Source of the DNA: an uncultured Pelagibacteraceae bacterium
GTDB lineage: Bacteria; Pseudomonadota; Alphaproteobacteria; Pelagibacterales; Pelagibacteraceae
DNA: 36,957 nucleotides
Assembly: GCA_902578325.1 (NCBI GenBank)
Contig: CACHCM010000007.1
Coordinates: 1 to 36,957 of the forward strand
Direction: 5' to 3'
Shown here: piece after piece, positions 24,820 to 32,866 of the stretch
Numbering within the stretch: position 1 is the first letter of the stretch
Layout of the letters: each line of letters begins with the position of its first letter
Made by a program: the position numbers and the translations under genes
The notes under the pieces: model-generated
The model's input: the letters and a program-made list of their open reading frames with translations, nothing else
What the model was told of the DNA's origin: nothing
Database searches by the model: none

Positions 24820-25485
24820 ATGGGAAAATTAGTTAATTATATTACTCAATTACATAAATCTACTAAAAGATTATACATTGAGAGAATGCAGGACAATAAA
24901 GTTGAATGCATGATCGAAGCAAAAAAATATGATTTTAATTACTGGGATGGAGACAGACGGTACGGTTATGGCGGTTATAAATTTATCGATGGAAGATGGA
25001 AGCCTGTTGCTGAAATTCTCATAAAAAATTATAATCTAACTAATGATTCAAAAATTCTAGATGTGGGCTGTGGTAAGGGTTTTTTATTATATGAAATAAA
25101 AAAAATTTTACCTGAAATAAAGGTTTGTGGTTTTGATTCTTCAGAATATGCAATTAAGAATTCTAAAGATGAGATAAAATCAAATTTATTAATACACGAT
25201 GCTAGTAAAAAGTTTCCATTTAAAGACCAAGAATTTGACTTAGTATTCTCTTTAAATACACTTCATAATTTGAAAATTTTTGATTTAGAAATATCTCTTA
25301 AAGAAATGAATCGTGTAGCTAGAAATGGATACCTTTGTTTGGAAAGTTATCGGAATGATGAGGAATTATTTAACTTAGAATGTTGGGCACTTACATGTCA
25401 GTCATTTTATGCTCCAGATGAATGGAAATGGATATATGATCATTTTGGATATAATGGTGATTATGAGTTCATATATTTTGAGTAA
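24820..25485 (+). CDS. Class I SAM-dependent methyltransferase
   Basis: A 221-residue enzyme. ILDVGCGKGFLLYEI is motif I, VCGFDSSEYAI motif II, FDLVFSLNTLHNL motif IV, and EMNRVARNGYLCLESYR follows. The N-terminus has an aromatic, glycine-rich DGDRRYGYGGYKFIDGRW likely shaping the acceptor site. The C-terminus is short and ends YFE. In context it probably methylates the sugar produced by the transketolase/dehydrogenase pair, though N-, O- or C-methylation cannot be told. It lies two bases after the alcohol dehydrogenase. Confidence 0.85.
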   Translation: MGKLVNYITQLHKSTKRLYIERMQDNKVECMIEAKKYDFNYWDGDRRYGYGGYKFIDGRWKPVAEILIKNYNLTNDSKILDVGCGKGFLLYEIKKILPEIKVCGFDSSEYAIKNSKDEIKSNLLIHDASKKFPFKDQEFDLVFSLNTLHNLKIFDLEISLKEMNRVARNGYLCLESYRNDEELFNLECWALTCQSFYAPDEWKWIYDHFGYNGDYEFIYFE

Positions 25486-25495
25486 ATAAAATAAT

Positions 25496-26776
25496 ATGAA
25501 TCAAAAAAATACTTTTAATCTCTTTTCAAAAAGAAATAATTGCAGATTATGTGAAAGTAAAGATGTTCAGTTAGTTGTTCCTCTTAATCCTACTCCTGTT
25601 GCAGAAAAATATCTTTTAAAAAAAGATCTCTCTAAAGAAAATATAGTTTGTCCATTAGATTTATACATTTGTAATGATTGCGGACATGTCCAACTTTTAG
25701 ATATTGTTGAGCCAAATTTTTTATATAGTGACTATACATATAGTAGTGGAACCTCTAAAGGACTTGTGAAGCACTTCGAGTCTTATGCTAATAGTATTTT
25801 AGAAAATTATAAACCAATCAAAAATTCATTGATTCTTGACATAGGTAGTAACGATGGAACACTTTTAAAGTTTTTTAAAAATAAAGGGTTAAGAGTTTTA
25901 GGAGTAGATCCTGCGGAAGAAATAGCAAATAAAGCCACTAAAGAGGGAATTGAAACAATACCAAAATTTTTTAATTTAACTTTATCTGAAGAAATACTTC
26001 AAAAGTATGGGTCCCCTAAAATTATAACAGCAAATAATGCATTTGCTCATATGGATAATTTGGATGAAATAATGAAAGGTATTCATATGTTGATGGACAA
26101 AAGTTCAATTTTTGTTTTTGAAGTATCTTATCTCTTGGATGTTGTTGAGAAAGTATTGTTAGGTACAATTTTTCATGAACATCATTCTTATCATTCCGTC
26201 ACACCTTTAAATATATTTTTTAATAAGTTTGACATGGAAATAATTCACTTAGAAAGAAATACTATCCAAGGAGGCTCTTTGATTGGTGTAGTACAGTTTC
26301 AAGATGGAATGTATAAAAAAGATGAAAGTGTTGATAAAATTTTAGAAATTGAGAAAAAGTCAAATATAACTAAACCAGAAACATTAAAAAAATTTTCAGA
26401 AAATTTAAACCATTCAAAAAATCAAATTAATAAATTACTTAATTCATTATTAATAAATAATAAAACAATTGCAGGTTTTGGTGCAGCTAGAAGTGGAACA
26501 ACATTGATTTCGCAAATGGAAATAGCTAAATTTATTGATTTTATAGTGGATGATAATAAGTTTAAACAAGGAAAATATTCTCCTGCTGGACAAATAATTG
26601 TAAAACCTACGGAATATATTTATGAAGCAAAACCTGATTATTTAATTATATTAGCATGGGTACATTCAAAAAATATTATTAAAAATCATCAAAAATATTT
26701 AGATCAGGGTGGATCATTTATAGTTTGTTTTCCCGAATTAAAAGTAATTAACAACAGCAACATGAATGATTTGTAA
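25496..26776 (+). CDS. Sugar C-methyltransferase (zinc-containing, NovU/TylCIII-like)
   Basis: A 426-residue protein with the full three-part architecture. The N-terminal zinc module has NNCRLCES and YICNDCGHVQLL (two Cys pairs). The SAM domain has YSSGTSKGLVKHF, ILDIGSNDGTLLKFF, ITANNAFAHMDN, FEVSYLLDV, and FHEHHSYHSV. The C-terminal domain has IAGFGAARSGTTLI and IDFIVDDNKFKQGKYSPAG. Relatives add a methyl group to carbon 3 (or another carbon) of 4-keto NDP-sugars, producing branched deoxysugars. All key motifs look intact. It overlaps the next, paralogous gene by 11 bases. Confidence 0.9.
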   Translation: MNQKNTFNLFSKRNNCRLCESKDVQLVVPLNPTPVAEKYLLKKDLSKENIVCPLDLYICNDCGHVQLLDIVEPNFLYSDYTYSSGTSKGLVKHFESYANSILENYKPIKNSLILDIGSNDGTLLKFFKNKGLRVLGVDPAEEIANKATKEGIETIPKFFNLTLSEEILQKYGSPKIITANNAFAHMDNLDEIMKGIHMLMDKSSIFVFEVSYLLDVVEKVLLGTIFHEHHSYHSVTPLNIFFNKFDMEIIHLERNTIQGGSLIGVVQFQDGMYKKDESVDKILEIEKKSNITKPETLKKFSENLNHSKNQINKLLNSLLINNKTIAGFGAARSGTTLISQMEIAKFIDFIVDDNKFKQGKYSPAGQIIVKPTEYIYEAKPDYLIILAWVHSKNIIKNHQKYLDQGGSFIVCFPELKVINNSNMNDL

Positions 26777-27941
26777 ATTTTGCGATATTCAAAAAACTAA
26801 AGAATTAATTAACTTTGGAAGCTTTCCAGTGTGTCATAAATTTTCTAAAGGTGATAAAAAAATTAAAACCTTTAAATTAGGTCTGAGTTATTGTGATTAT
26901 TGTAATTTATTCCAAATTTCAAAACCTTTTCCATTAAATGAGCTTAAGCCAATTCACAACTGGATAAATTATAATGAGCCAGAGGAACATTTAGATAATT
27001 TGGTAAATACAATATCAAAATTAAAATATATAAACAAAAAATCTATAATCTCCGGAATAAGTTATAAGGAAATTTCCACTATAAGAAGATTCTCTAAAAA
27101 AGGTTATGATAAAAATTGGATTTTAAACCCTTTTAAAGATTTAAGAATAAAAGATAAGAAGCATAATCTAGAAACAATTCAAAAAAGAATTTCATCAATT
27201 AAAAATATCAAAAAATTAAAAAAAACAGATGTTTTAATAGTAAGACACATTCTTGAACATTGCTATGATATTAAAAAATTTATTAATAATTTAAAAAAAA
27301 TGGTTAAAAAAAATGGTTACATAGTTTTTGAAGTTCCAGATTGTGAGCAAAGTCTATTAAGGAGAGATTATGTTATGATGTGGGAAGAACACATATTCTA
27401 TTTTACAAAAAAAAGTTTTTTAAATTTGTTGGATAAAGCTGGTTTTAAAATAGAATATTTTGAAAGATATAAATATTCTTATGAAAGTATTTTAATTGCT
27501 ATAGTTTCAATCAAAAATAGTTCAGAGAAACATTCAATTGATTTATCAAAACCAAAAGTTTTTTTTAATAATAAAAATTTAGTCAAAGATAGATTAGCAA
27601 TAAAAAAGAAAATAAAAAAATATAAAGAGAAAAATTATAATATTTGTATGTTTGGCACCGGTCATTCAGCACTGACTTTTATCAATATATTAAAACTAGA
27701 GAAGCAGATAGATATGATTATTGATGATGACAAAAACAAAATTAATATGAATTTGCCAGGAAGTAGTTTAAAAATAAAAAATTCGAAAATATTACAAAAT
27801 ATGAACAAAATATTAATTTTTCTAGGAGTGAATTTTGAAAGTGAGAAAAAAATAGTAAAAAAAATTGATAAACTTAATTTGAAGGTTAAATATTTTTCTG
27901 TATACAAAAATAGTAAATATAATCTTTTAAAATATGCATAA
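26766..27941 (+). CDS. C-methyltransferase paralogue with degenerate SAM motif
   Basis: A 391-residue protein with the same architecture as its upstream neighbour: an N-terminal zinc module (ICKFCDI, YCDYCNLFQ), a central domain with LIVRHILEHCYDIKKFI, IVFEVPDCEQSLL, EEHIFYFTKKSFLNLL, and a C-terminal domain with MFGTGHSALTFI and MIIDDDKNKINMNLPG. The glycine-rich SAM motif I of the neighbour (ILDIGSNDGT) is replaced by SIISGISYKEIS, which lacks the GxGxG pattern. It may be a non-methylating partner or use a different substrate. The ATG overlaps the upstream gene's end, and its own stop overlaps the WbuC gene by eight bases. Confidence 0.82.
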   Translation: MICKFCDIQKTKELINFGSFPVCHKFSKGDKKIKTFKLGLSYCDYCNLFQISKPFPLNELKPIHNWINYNEPEEHLDNLVNTISKLKYINKKSIISGISYKEISTIRRFSKKGYDKNWILNPFKDLRIKDKKHNLETIQKRISSIKNIKKLKKTDVLIVRHILEHCYDIKKFINNLKKMVKKNGYIVFEVPDCEQSLLRRDYVMMWEEHIFYFTKKSFLNLLDKAGFKIEYFERYKYSYESILIAIVSIKNSSEKHSIDLSKPKVFFNNKNLVKDRLAIKKKIKKYKEKNYNICMFGTGHSALTFINILKLEKQIDMIIDDDKNKINMNLPGSSLKIKNSKILQNMNKILIFLGVNFESEKKIVKKIDKLNLKVKYFSVYKNSKYNLLKYA

Positions 27942-28431
27942 TTTAAAAAAAATTAATAATGAAGTTTATTTTACAAATAATAAGGAGTTAAATTTTATTA
28001 ATAAAAGTCATATTAAATTTTTAAAATCTAAAGTTAAAAAAGCTAAAAAGAAAAGAGCTAGAATTTGTTTGCATAAAAGCATAAAAGACAAATTACATGA
28101 GATGTTTATTATCTTATCAAAAGAAACCTATATTAGACCGCACAAACATTTAAATAAAGCAGAGTCTCTTCATGTAATTGAGGGTTCAGCAGATGTAATT
28201 TTTTTTAATGATTATGGAGAAGTGGTAAAAAAAGTTAGATTAAGTAAAAAAGAGAATTTTTATTACAGACTATCTAATTCTGCCTATCATACTTTTAAAA
28301 TTAGAACAAAAAATTTAATTTTTCATGAAACTACAGAGGGGCCATTCATAAAGAATAAAACTTGTTATGCAAAGTGGGCTCCTAATGAGAAAAACATTGA
28401 AAAAGGAAAAAAGTATATAAACTCTCTATAA
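27934..28431 (+). CDS. wbuC: WbuC-family cupin-fold metalloprotein
   Basis: A 165-residue protein. ARICLHKSIKDKLHEMFIIL, IRPHKHLNKAESLHVIEGSADVIFF, and AYHTFKI followed by FHETTEGPF match WbuC, a cupin found in O-antigen clusters such as those with fucosamine-type sugars. Its HKH, Glu and His residues form a cupin metal site. The reaction of WbuC is not firmly established. It ends the methyltransferase run; a 53-base gap with a promoter-like sequence follows. Confidence 0.87.
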   Translation: MHNLKKINNEVYFTNNKELNFINKSHIKFLKSKVKKAKKKRARICLHKSIKDKLHEMFIILSKETYIRPHKHLNKAESLHVIEGSADVIFFNDYGEVVKKVRLSKKENFYYRLSNSAYHTFKIRTKNLIFHETTEGPFIKNKTCYAKWAPNEKNIEKGKKYINSL

Positions 28432-28446
28432 GTGTGCAGTTTATAC

Positions 28447-28456
28447 GTTTGCAAAC
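28447..28456. repeat. 10-bp palindrome GTTTGCAAAC in the radical SAM promoter
   Basis: GTTTGCAAAC is perfectly self-complementary, has four G/C positions in otherwise AT-rich DNA, and overlaps the predicted -35. It could be an operator half-site or a chance event. Confidence 0.3.
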
Positions 28457-28475
28457 TTATTTAAAATAGTATAAT
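28449..28475 (+). promoter_or_regulatory. Possible promoter of the radical SAM gene
   Basis: TTGCAA (28449-28454), a 15-base spacer and a perfect TATAAT (28470-28475). The spacer is two bases short. The start of transcription would be near 28482, only about three bases before the ATG, implying a leaderless or near-leaderless message. Confidence 0.45.
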
Positions 28476-28484
28476 GAAACTTCA

Positions 28485-30116
28485 ATGTTAAAAAATAGTA
28501 GAACTGACTTCACATTTGTAATTCCAAATACTAGATGGCATAAAGGAGGTGAAGGAAGATATTGGAATCATATACCTTATCCAGAAGGAATTTTAACAGC
28601 TGTATTAAGAAAAAATGGTTATACAGTAAATCATATTGATGCTAATACAGAAAACCTAACAGAGGACGAGCTGTACAATATTTTAAAAGAAAAGGTAGGA
28701 AACGTTGTAGGAATTAGTGCTTTAAGCGTTGAGTACAGAGACTCTGTTCATAAAACATTTGAAATTATCAAAAAAGCAGATGAAAGTGTTTTAACTGTTT
28801 TAGGGGGTGTTTACCCATCAATATCACCTGATGTTGCGAAAGAAGACGAAAATGTAGATTTTATAGTTATATCTGAGGGAGAAGAAAGACTTGTAAAATT
28901 AATGAATGCATTAAAAAATAAAACTGGATTTAAAGGCATTGATGGTTTGCATTATAGAGATGATCATAGAGAATGGCATCACAATCCTAGAAAAGCAATA
29001 GGAAACGTTAGAAACTTAGACGATTTACCATTCCCAGATTATAGTGATTATAACACCCAAAAGCTTTTTTCATGGAGTCAAAAATATACGCAGAATTTTC
29101 AATTTAGACAATTACCAATGACAATTATGATGACTTCTAGGGGTTGTGTTTATAAGTGTACTTATTGTGGAGCAGGTAAGGATGGAAATCCAATTAACGA
29201 TGGTATTAAGAGAAGATCTCCAGGCAGCATCATGGAAGAAATAAAACATTTAGTGAAAAATCATGGAATAAGAGAAATTATATTTGTAGATGATAGTTTG
29301 CTCTTACCACGAGATAGAATAATTGATATTTTAAAGGGTATCACCAAGCTGCGTGAGGAAGGCTATGATTTAGTTTGGAAGTCAAACAATTTAGATTTAA
29401 GACATATTCCTTTGCCGCATACAATTAAAGAGAAAAAAGGGAAAGATGATCTATTGTATTGGATGAAAGAGTCTGGATGTTATCAAATAAGTATTTCTTT
29501 AGAATCTGGTTCACCTGAGACATTTAAAAGAATGAAGAGACCAACAAATTTAGAACATGCAATGATTAGATTACATGAGATGCGAAATTATGGTTTTGAT
29601 GAAATTGCATCAAATTTTATTATTGGAATGCCAGGTGATACTTGGAGTGATATTTTAACAACATTTGAGTTTGCTGACAAAATAACTAATCAAGAAAAAA
29701 TATTAGATTATTCTTTATTTTCAATTGCAACGCCTCTTCCAGGAACTGAAATGTATGAAGATGCTAAAAGAATGAAGGTAATACCAGAAGATTTAAAACC
29801 TGAAGATTTTTATGGATTTGGTAAAGGAGTAATTAATACCGACGAATGGTCAGCAATTGAACTTCAAATTAAGAGAGCATACGAATGGGATAGAATAAAT
29901 TTTCCACCAAGCAGACCAGAACATCATTTAAAAATTGCAAAAATGCTTGGAATTACTTTAGAGGAATTAAATATTTGGAGAAAAGAAACAAGACAGAATG
30001 CAGGTGTAGAGGTTAAAAGTGCAGATAAAACAGATGTTCAGGTCTTTGGAGCAGACGAAAGAAGTAAGAAATTCTTCAAAGAAGAGCTCCCGAGTTTAGA
30101 ACCTTTAAGTCATTAG
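28485..30116 (+). CDS. B12-binding-domain radical SAM protein
   Basis: A 543-residue class B-type radical SAM protein. Residues about 1-145 form the cobalamin-binding-like domain (LRKNGYTVNHIDAN, VVGISALSVEYRDSV, VLGGVYPSISPD, DFIVISEGEERL). TSRGCVYKCTYCGAG carries the CxxxCxxC cluster ligands at about 221, 225 and 228. EIIFVDDSLLLPRD, ISISLESGSPETFKRMKR and NFIIGMPGDTWSDI follow. The C-terminal ~120 residues are helical. Relatives perform C-, P- or ring-contraction chemistry, often methylation of unactivated carbon. It follows the C-methyltransferases and WbuC with its own promoter. The protein has noticeably fewer Lys-Asn runs than its neighbours, suggesting strong selection or a different origin. 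The substrate is unknown. Confidence 0.9.
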   Translation: MLKNSRTDFTFVIPNTRWHKGGEGRYWNHIPYPEGILTAVLRKNGYTVNHIDANTENLTEDELYNILKEKVGNVVGISALSVEYRDSVHKTFEIIKKADESVLTVLGGVYPSISPDVAKEDENVDFIVISEGEERLVKLMNALKNKTGFKGIDGLHYRDDHREWHHNPRKAIGNVRNLDDLPFPDYSDYNTQKLFSWSQKYTQNFQFRQLPMTIMMTSRGCVYKCTYCGAGKDGNPINDGIKRRSPGSIMEEIKHLVKNHGIREIIFVDDSLLLPRDRIIDILKGITKLREEGYDLVWKSNNLDLRHIPLPHTIKEKKGKDDLLYWMKESGCYQISISLESGSPETFKRMKRPTNLEHAMIRLHEMRNYGFDEIASNFIIGMPGDTWSDILTTFEFADKITNQEKILDYSLFSIATPLPGTEMYEDAKRMKVIPEDLKPEDFYGFGKGVINTDEWSAIELQIKRAYEWDRINFPPSRPEHHLKIAKMLGITLEELNIWRKETRQNAGVEVKSADKTDVQVFGADERSKKFFKEELPSLEPLSH

Positions 30117-30127
30117 TATTCAAACTT

Positions 30128-30995
30128 TTGAAAAAAAAAAAAATTCTTATTTTAGGTGCCTCAGGGTTAATTGGTGAAGAATTATTCTATTTCTTCAAAA
30201 CTAAAGGGTTTGATGTAATCGGTACATATAGAAATAATCCAAAAAAAAATTTATTTAAATTAGATATAAATCAAAAAGAAATTAATGAAAAAATTTTTAA
30301 AAAAATTTCACATATAATAATTTGTCAAAATTCTTTCAAAAAATTAGATGATTATGAAATAAATTGGAAAACATCAAAAAAAACAGATTTAATTTCTTTA
30401 TCTTTATTTTTAAAAAAAGCAAAAAAAAAATAAAATAATTCCTATTTTCTTTTCATCCGATGCTGTTTTTGATGGTTTAAAAGGAAATTATAAAGAAAGT
30501 GACAAGGTTAAACCTGTTAATAAATATGGATACTTAAAAGTAAAAATGGAAGATTTCATTAGAAAAAATTTTAAAAAATATATGATATTAAGATTTAGCA
30601 AAATTTTTTCAAATGATTTAAAAAAAAAAGATTTTATGAGTGATATGATTTTTAATATAGAAAATAATAATTCCGCAACATTTGCTGAGGATGAGTTTTT
30701 TTCACCTTTATATCTTAAAGATCTTAAAAAATATATATATAAATTAATTAAAAAAGAATTTATTGGCACAATGCATCTCAGTTCTGTAAATAAAATATCT
30801 AGATACAGATTGGCATTAAAAATTAAATCTTTTAAGAAGAGTAAATGTAAAATAATTAAAACTAAAATTAATTCATTAAATTTAATTGCTAAAAGGGGCA
30901 AAGACTGTACGTTAAATACTAATAAATATGACAAACAATTTTCAATTAAGAAAAAAACAATAAATTTTTATTTAAATAATTATGAAAAAAAATGA
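30128..30995 (+). pseudogene. RmlD-like SDR sugar reductase, frameshifted in an A10 tract
   Basis: Two track ORFs (30128-30433 and 30546-30995) are one gene. The first gives the NAD(P) loop ILGASGLIG, then reads KKA followed by lysines and a stop. The second frame, read from 30432 onward, gives IIPIFFSSDAVFDG, VNKYGYLKVKMEDFI (the catalytic YxxxK) and ILRFSKIF, then EDEFFSPLYLKDL, exactly where an RmlD-type dTDP-4-dehydrorhamnose reductase continues. The frames join if one A is removed from the A10 run at 30421-30430. The full product would be about 289 residues, the normal family length. The start is TTG at 30128. It overlaps the next gene by 14 bases. It could be a true mutation, a sequencing error in a homopolymer, or a gene rescued by polymerase slippage. 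Confidence 0.85.
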
Positions 30996-31476
30996 TTTAA
31001 AAGAAATACATAAATTATCAAAAACAAAAAAGATTGTATTGTGTCATGGAGTATTTGATATTTTGCACTCAGGTCACATTTATTATTTTGAGCAAGCAAA
31101 AAAATTAGGCGATATACTTGTAGTTAGTGTAACTTCGGATAAGTTTGTTAATAAAGGCCCAAATAGACCTGTTAATCAATTAAATGAAAGAATTCTTCTT
31201 CTAAAAAATATTAAGTCAGTAGATTATGTACTGGAAAGCAATTATATGACAGCAAAAAATATAATTACAAAAATAAAACCTAGTTTTTTTTGCAAAGGCC
31301 CAGATTATAACAATAAGGAGAATATAGATATAAAATTAAATGAGGAAATTGCAACTTTAAAAAAGTATGGTGGAAAATTTGTAACTGTAAAACATCAAAT
31401 GAAAAGTTCTTCAAAAATAATTGATAAGTTAAAATTTGAAAATAATGAAAGTAATAAAAAAAAAATATTCTTATGA
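30982..31476 (+). CDS. RfaE2/HldE-C-like sugar-phosphate nucleotidyltransferase
   Basis: A 164-residue member of the cytidylyltransferase-like family. VLCHGVFDILHSGHIYYFEQA holds the HxGH motif; LVVSVTSDKFVNKGPNRPVNQLNERILLL and IKPSFFCKGPDYNNKE match the C-terminal domain of HldE, which adds AMP to heptose 1-phosphate. A kinase resembling HldE's N-terminal domain overlaps its 3' end, so the bifunctional HldE seems to be split into two genes in reversed order. The nucleotide and sugar are inferred. Glycerol-3-phosphate cytidylyltransferases share the fold, but the KGPDY segment favours the heptose type. Confidence 0.87.
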   Translation: MKKNDLKEIHKLSKTKKIVLCHGVFDILHSGHIYYFEQAKKLGDILVVSVTSDKFVNKGPNRPVNQLNERILLLKNIKSVDYVLESNYMTAKNIITKIKPSFFCKGPDYNNKENIDIKLNEEIATLKKYGGKFVTVKHQMKSSSKIIDKLKFENNESNKKKIFL

Positions 31477-32455
31477 GAAGATAAATAAAATTTTGAATGA
31501 ATTAATTAATAAGAAAGCTTTAATTCTTGGTGAATTAATAATTGATAAATACATATTTGCTGATGCTATAGGTAAGTCAGGAAAAGATTCAATCTTAGTT
31601 TATAAACAAAAAAGTGAAGTTGAGTTTTTAGGAGGTGCAGCATATATAGCGAATTTATGTTCTTCTTTTTTAAAAACGCAGTATCTTTTTCATGTTGGAA
31701 AAAAAAATACACAACTTAAATTTATAAAAAATAATTTAAATAAAAAAATAAAATATAAATATTTTTACAAAGATGACTCACCAACAATAACAAAATTACG
31801 ATATTTAGATGACTATAGAAAAAATAAAATAATCGGATTTTATGATATTAATGATAAAGTATTAACGAGATCAGAAGAAAAAATTTTTATTAAAAAAATT
31901 AAACAAAACATCAAAAATATTTCAACTTTAGTATTAATTAATTATGGACATGGAGAAATTACACAGAATGTTATAAATTATCTAAAAAATTATTCCGATA
32001 AGTTATGTTTAAACAATCAAGTAAATTCATTTAATACTGGACATTATAACATAGGAAGACTAAAAAAAGTTTGTGTTTTGTGCATGAACGAGACAGAATT
32101 AAGACACGAATTAAGAGACTCTAATAGTTCAGTTCCTAAGCTGGCGAAGGAATTAAGAAAAAAAATAGATTTTAAATATCTTGTTGTAACTCGAGGAAAA
32201 TTTGGTTCTTTGATATTTTATAAAAATAAGGAATTATATTGCCCTGCTTTTGAAAAAAAACCTATTGATAGTACTGGATCTGGAGATACTTTTTTCACAT
32301 TAGTATCGTTATGTTTAACAAATAAACTTTCACCATTATTATCTATTTTTCTAGCCTCAATTGCGGCCAGTTATAGTGTTAAAAATATAGGCAATAAAGA
32401 TCATATTAATTATAAAAAATTATTGGAACTGACTAAATATTATTTAGTAAATTAA
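31445..32455 (+). CDS. RfaE1/HldE-N-like PfkB sugar kinase
   Basis: A PfkB/ribokinase-family kinase of about 336 residues. FLGGAAYIANLCSSF is the first signature, SPTITKLRYLDDYRKN matches the heptose-phosphate kinase specificity loop, MNETELRHELRD and VVTRGKFGSLIFY follow, and STGSGDTFF is the second signature with the catalytic Asp (GSGD where relatives have GAGD). It would phosphorylate position 1 of a sugar 7-phosphate or similar. The track starts at TTG 31436; ATG at 31445 is preferred. The first 32 bases overlap the nucleotidyltransferase gene, indicating coupling. Confidence 0.87.
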   Translation: MKVIKKKYSYEKINKILNELINKKALILGELIIDKYIFADAIGKSGKDSILVYKQKSEVEFLGGAAYIANLCSSFLKTQYLFHVGKKNTQLKFIKNNLNKKIKYKYFYKDDSPTITKLRYLDDYRKNKIIGFYDINDKVLTRSEEKIFIKKIKQNIKNISTLVLINYGHGEITQNVINYLKNYSDKLCLNNQVNSFNTGHYNIGRLKKVCVLCMNETELRHELRDSNSSVPKLAKELRKKIDFKYLVVTRGKFGSLIFYKNKELYCPAFEKKPIDSTGSGDTFFTLVSLCLTNKLSPLLSIFLASIAASYSVKNIGNKDHINYKKLLELTKYYLVN

Positions 32456-32821
32456 ATGAAAAGAAAAAAAATTATATGCTTTGATTTAGATAATGTAATC
32501 TGCAGAACACCAATTGATAATAATTACAACAAAAGTATTCCTATAAAAAAAAATATAAAGAAAATAAATGAAATTTATAATCAGGGTTATTATGTTAAAA
32601 TATTTACAGCTAGATATATGGGCAGATGTAGACAAAATGTAAATTTAGCAAAAAAATTTGGATATAAATTTACCTTAAATCAATTAAAAAAATGGAATGT
32701 TAAATACCACAAACTCATTTTTGGAAAGCCTTCTTATGACCTTTTTATAGATGATAAAAATTTAGGTCATAAAAATAATTGGAGTACATTTATTGTTAAA
32801 CACCTTCCAAGTGATAATTAA
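32456..32821 (+). CDS. Small HAD phosphatase of the capsule-locus (BcbF/EcbF-like) type
   Basis: A 121-residue HAD-like protein. ICFDLDNVICRTP is motif I with both Asps (D10, D12); VKIFTARYMGR is motif II (Thr present); LNQLKKWNVKYHKLIFGKPSYDLFIDDKNLG supplies the Lys of motif III and the Asp pair of motif IV. It lacks a large cap domain, as for the short phosphatases seen in capsule clusters. It starts directly after the kinase stop. In a heptose-like pathway it could replace GmhB as the phosphatase for the 1,7-bisphosphate. The active site looks complete, in contrast to the HAD domain at 35261. Confidence 0.85.
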   Translation: MKRKKIICFDLDNVICRTPIDNNYNKSIPIKKNIKKINEIYNQGYYVKIFTARYMGRCRQNVNLAKKFGYKFTLNQLKKWNVKYHKLIFGKPSYDLFIDDKNLGHKNNWSTFIVKHLPSDN

Positions 32822-32866
32822 AAATAATATAATTTTTGAGAATAATAATTTAATTTTAATATTATT

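Noticed and set aside
27662-27907. 81-aa minus-strand ORF
   Set aside because: Antisense of the second C-methyltransferase-like gene; hydrophobicity arises from complementing Lys/Asn codons.
30488-30934. 148-aa minus-strand ORF
   Set aside because: Antisense to the second half of the frameshifted SDR, whose plus-strand frame carries the RmlD motifs.
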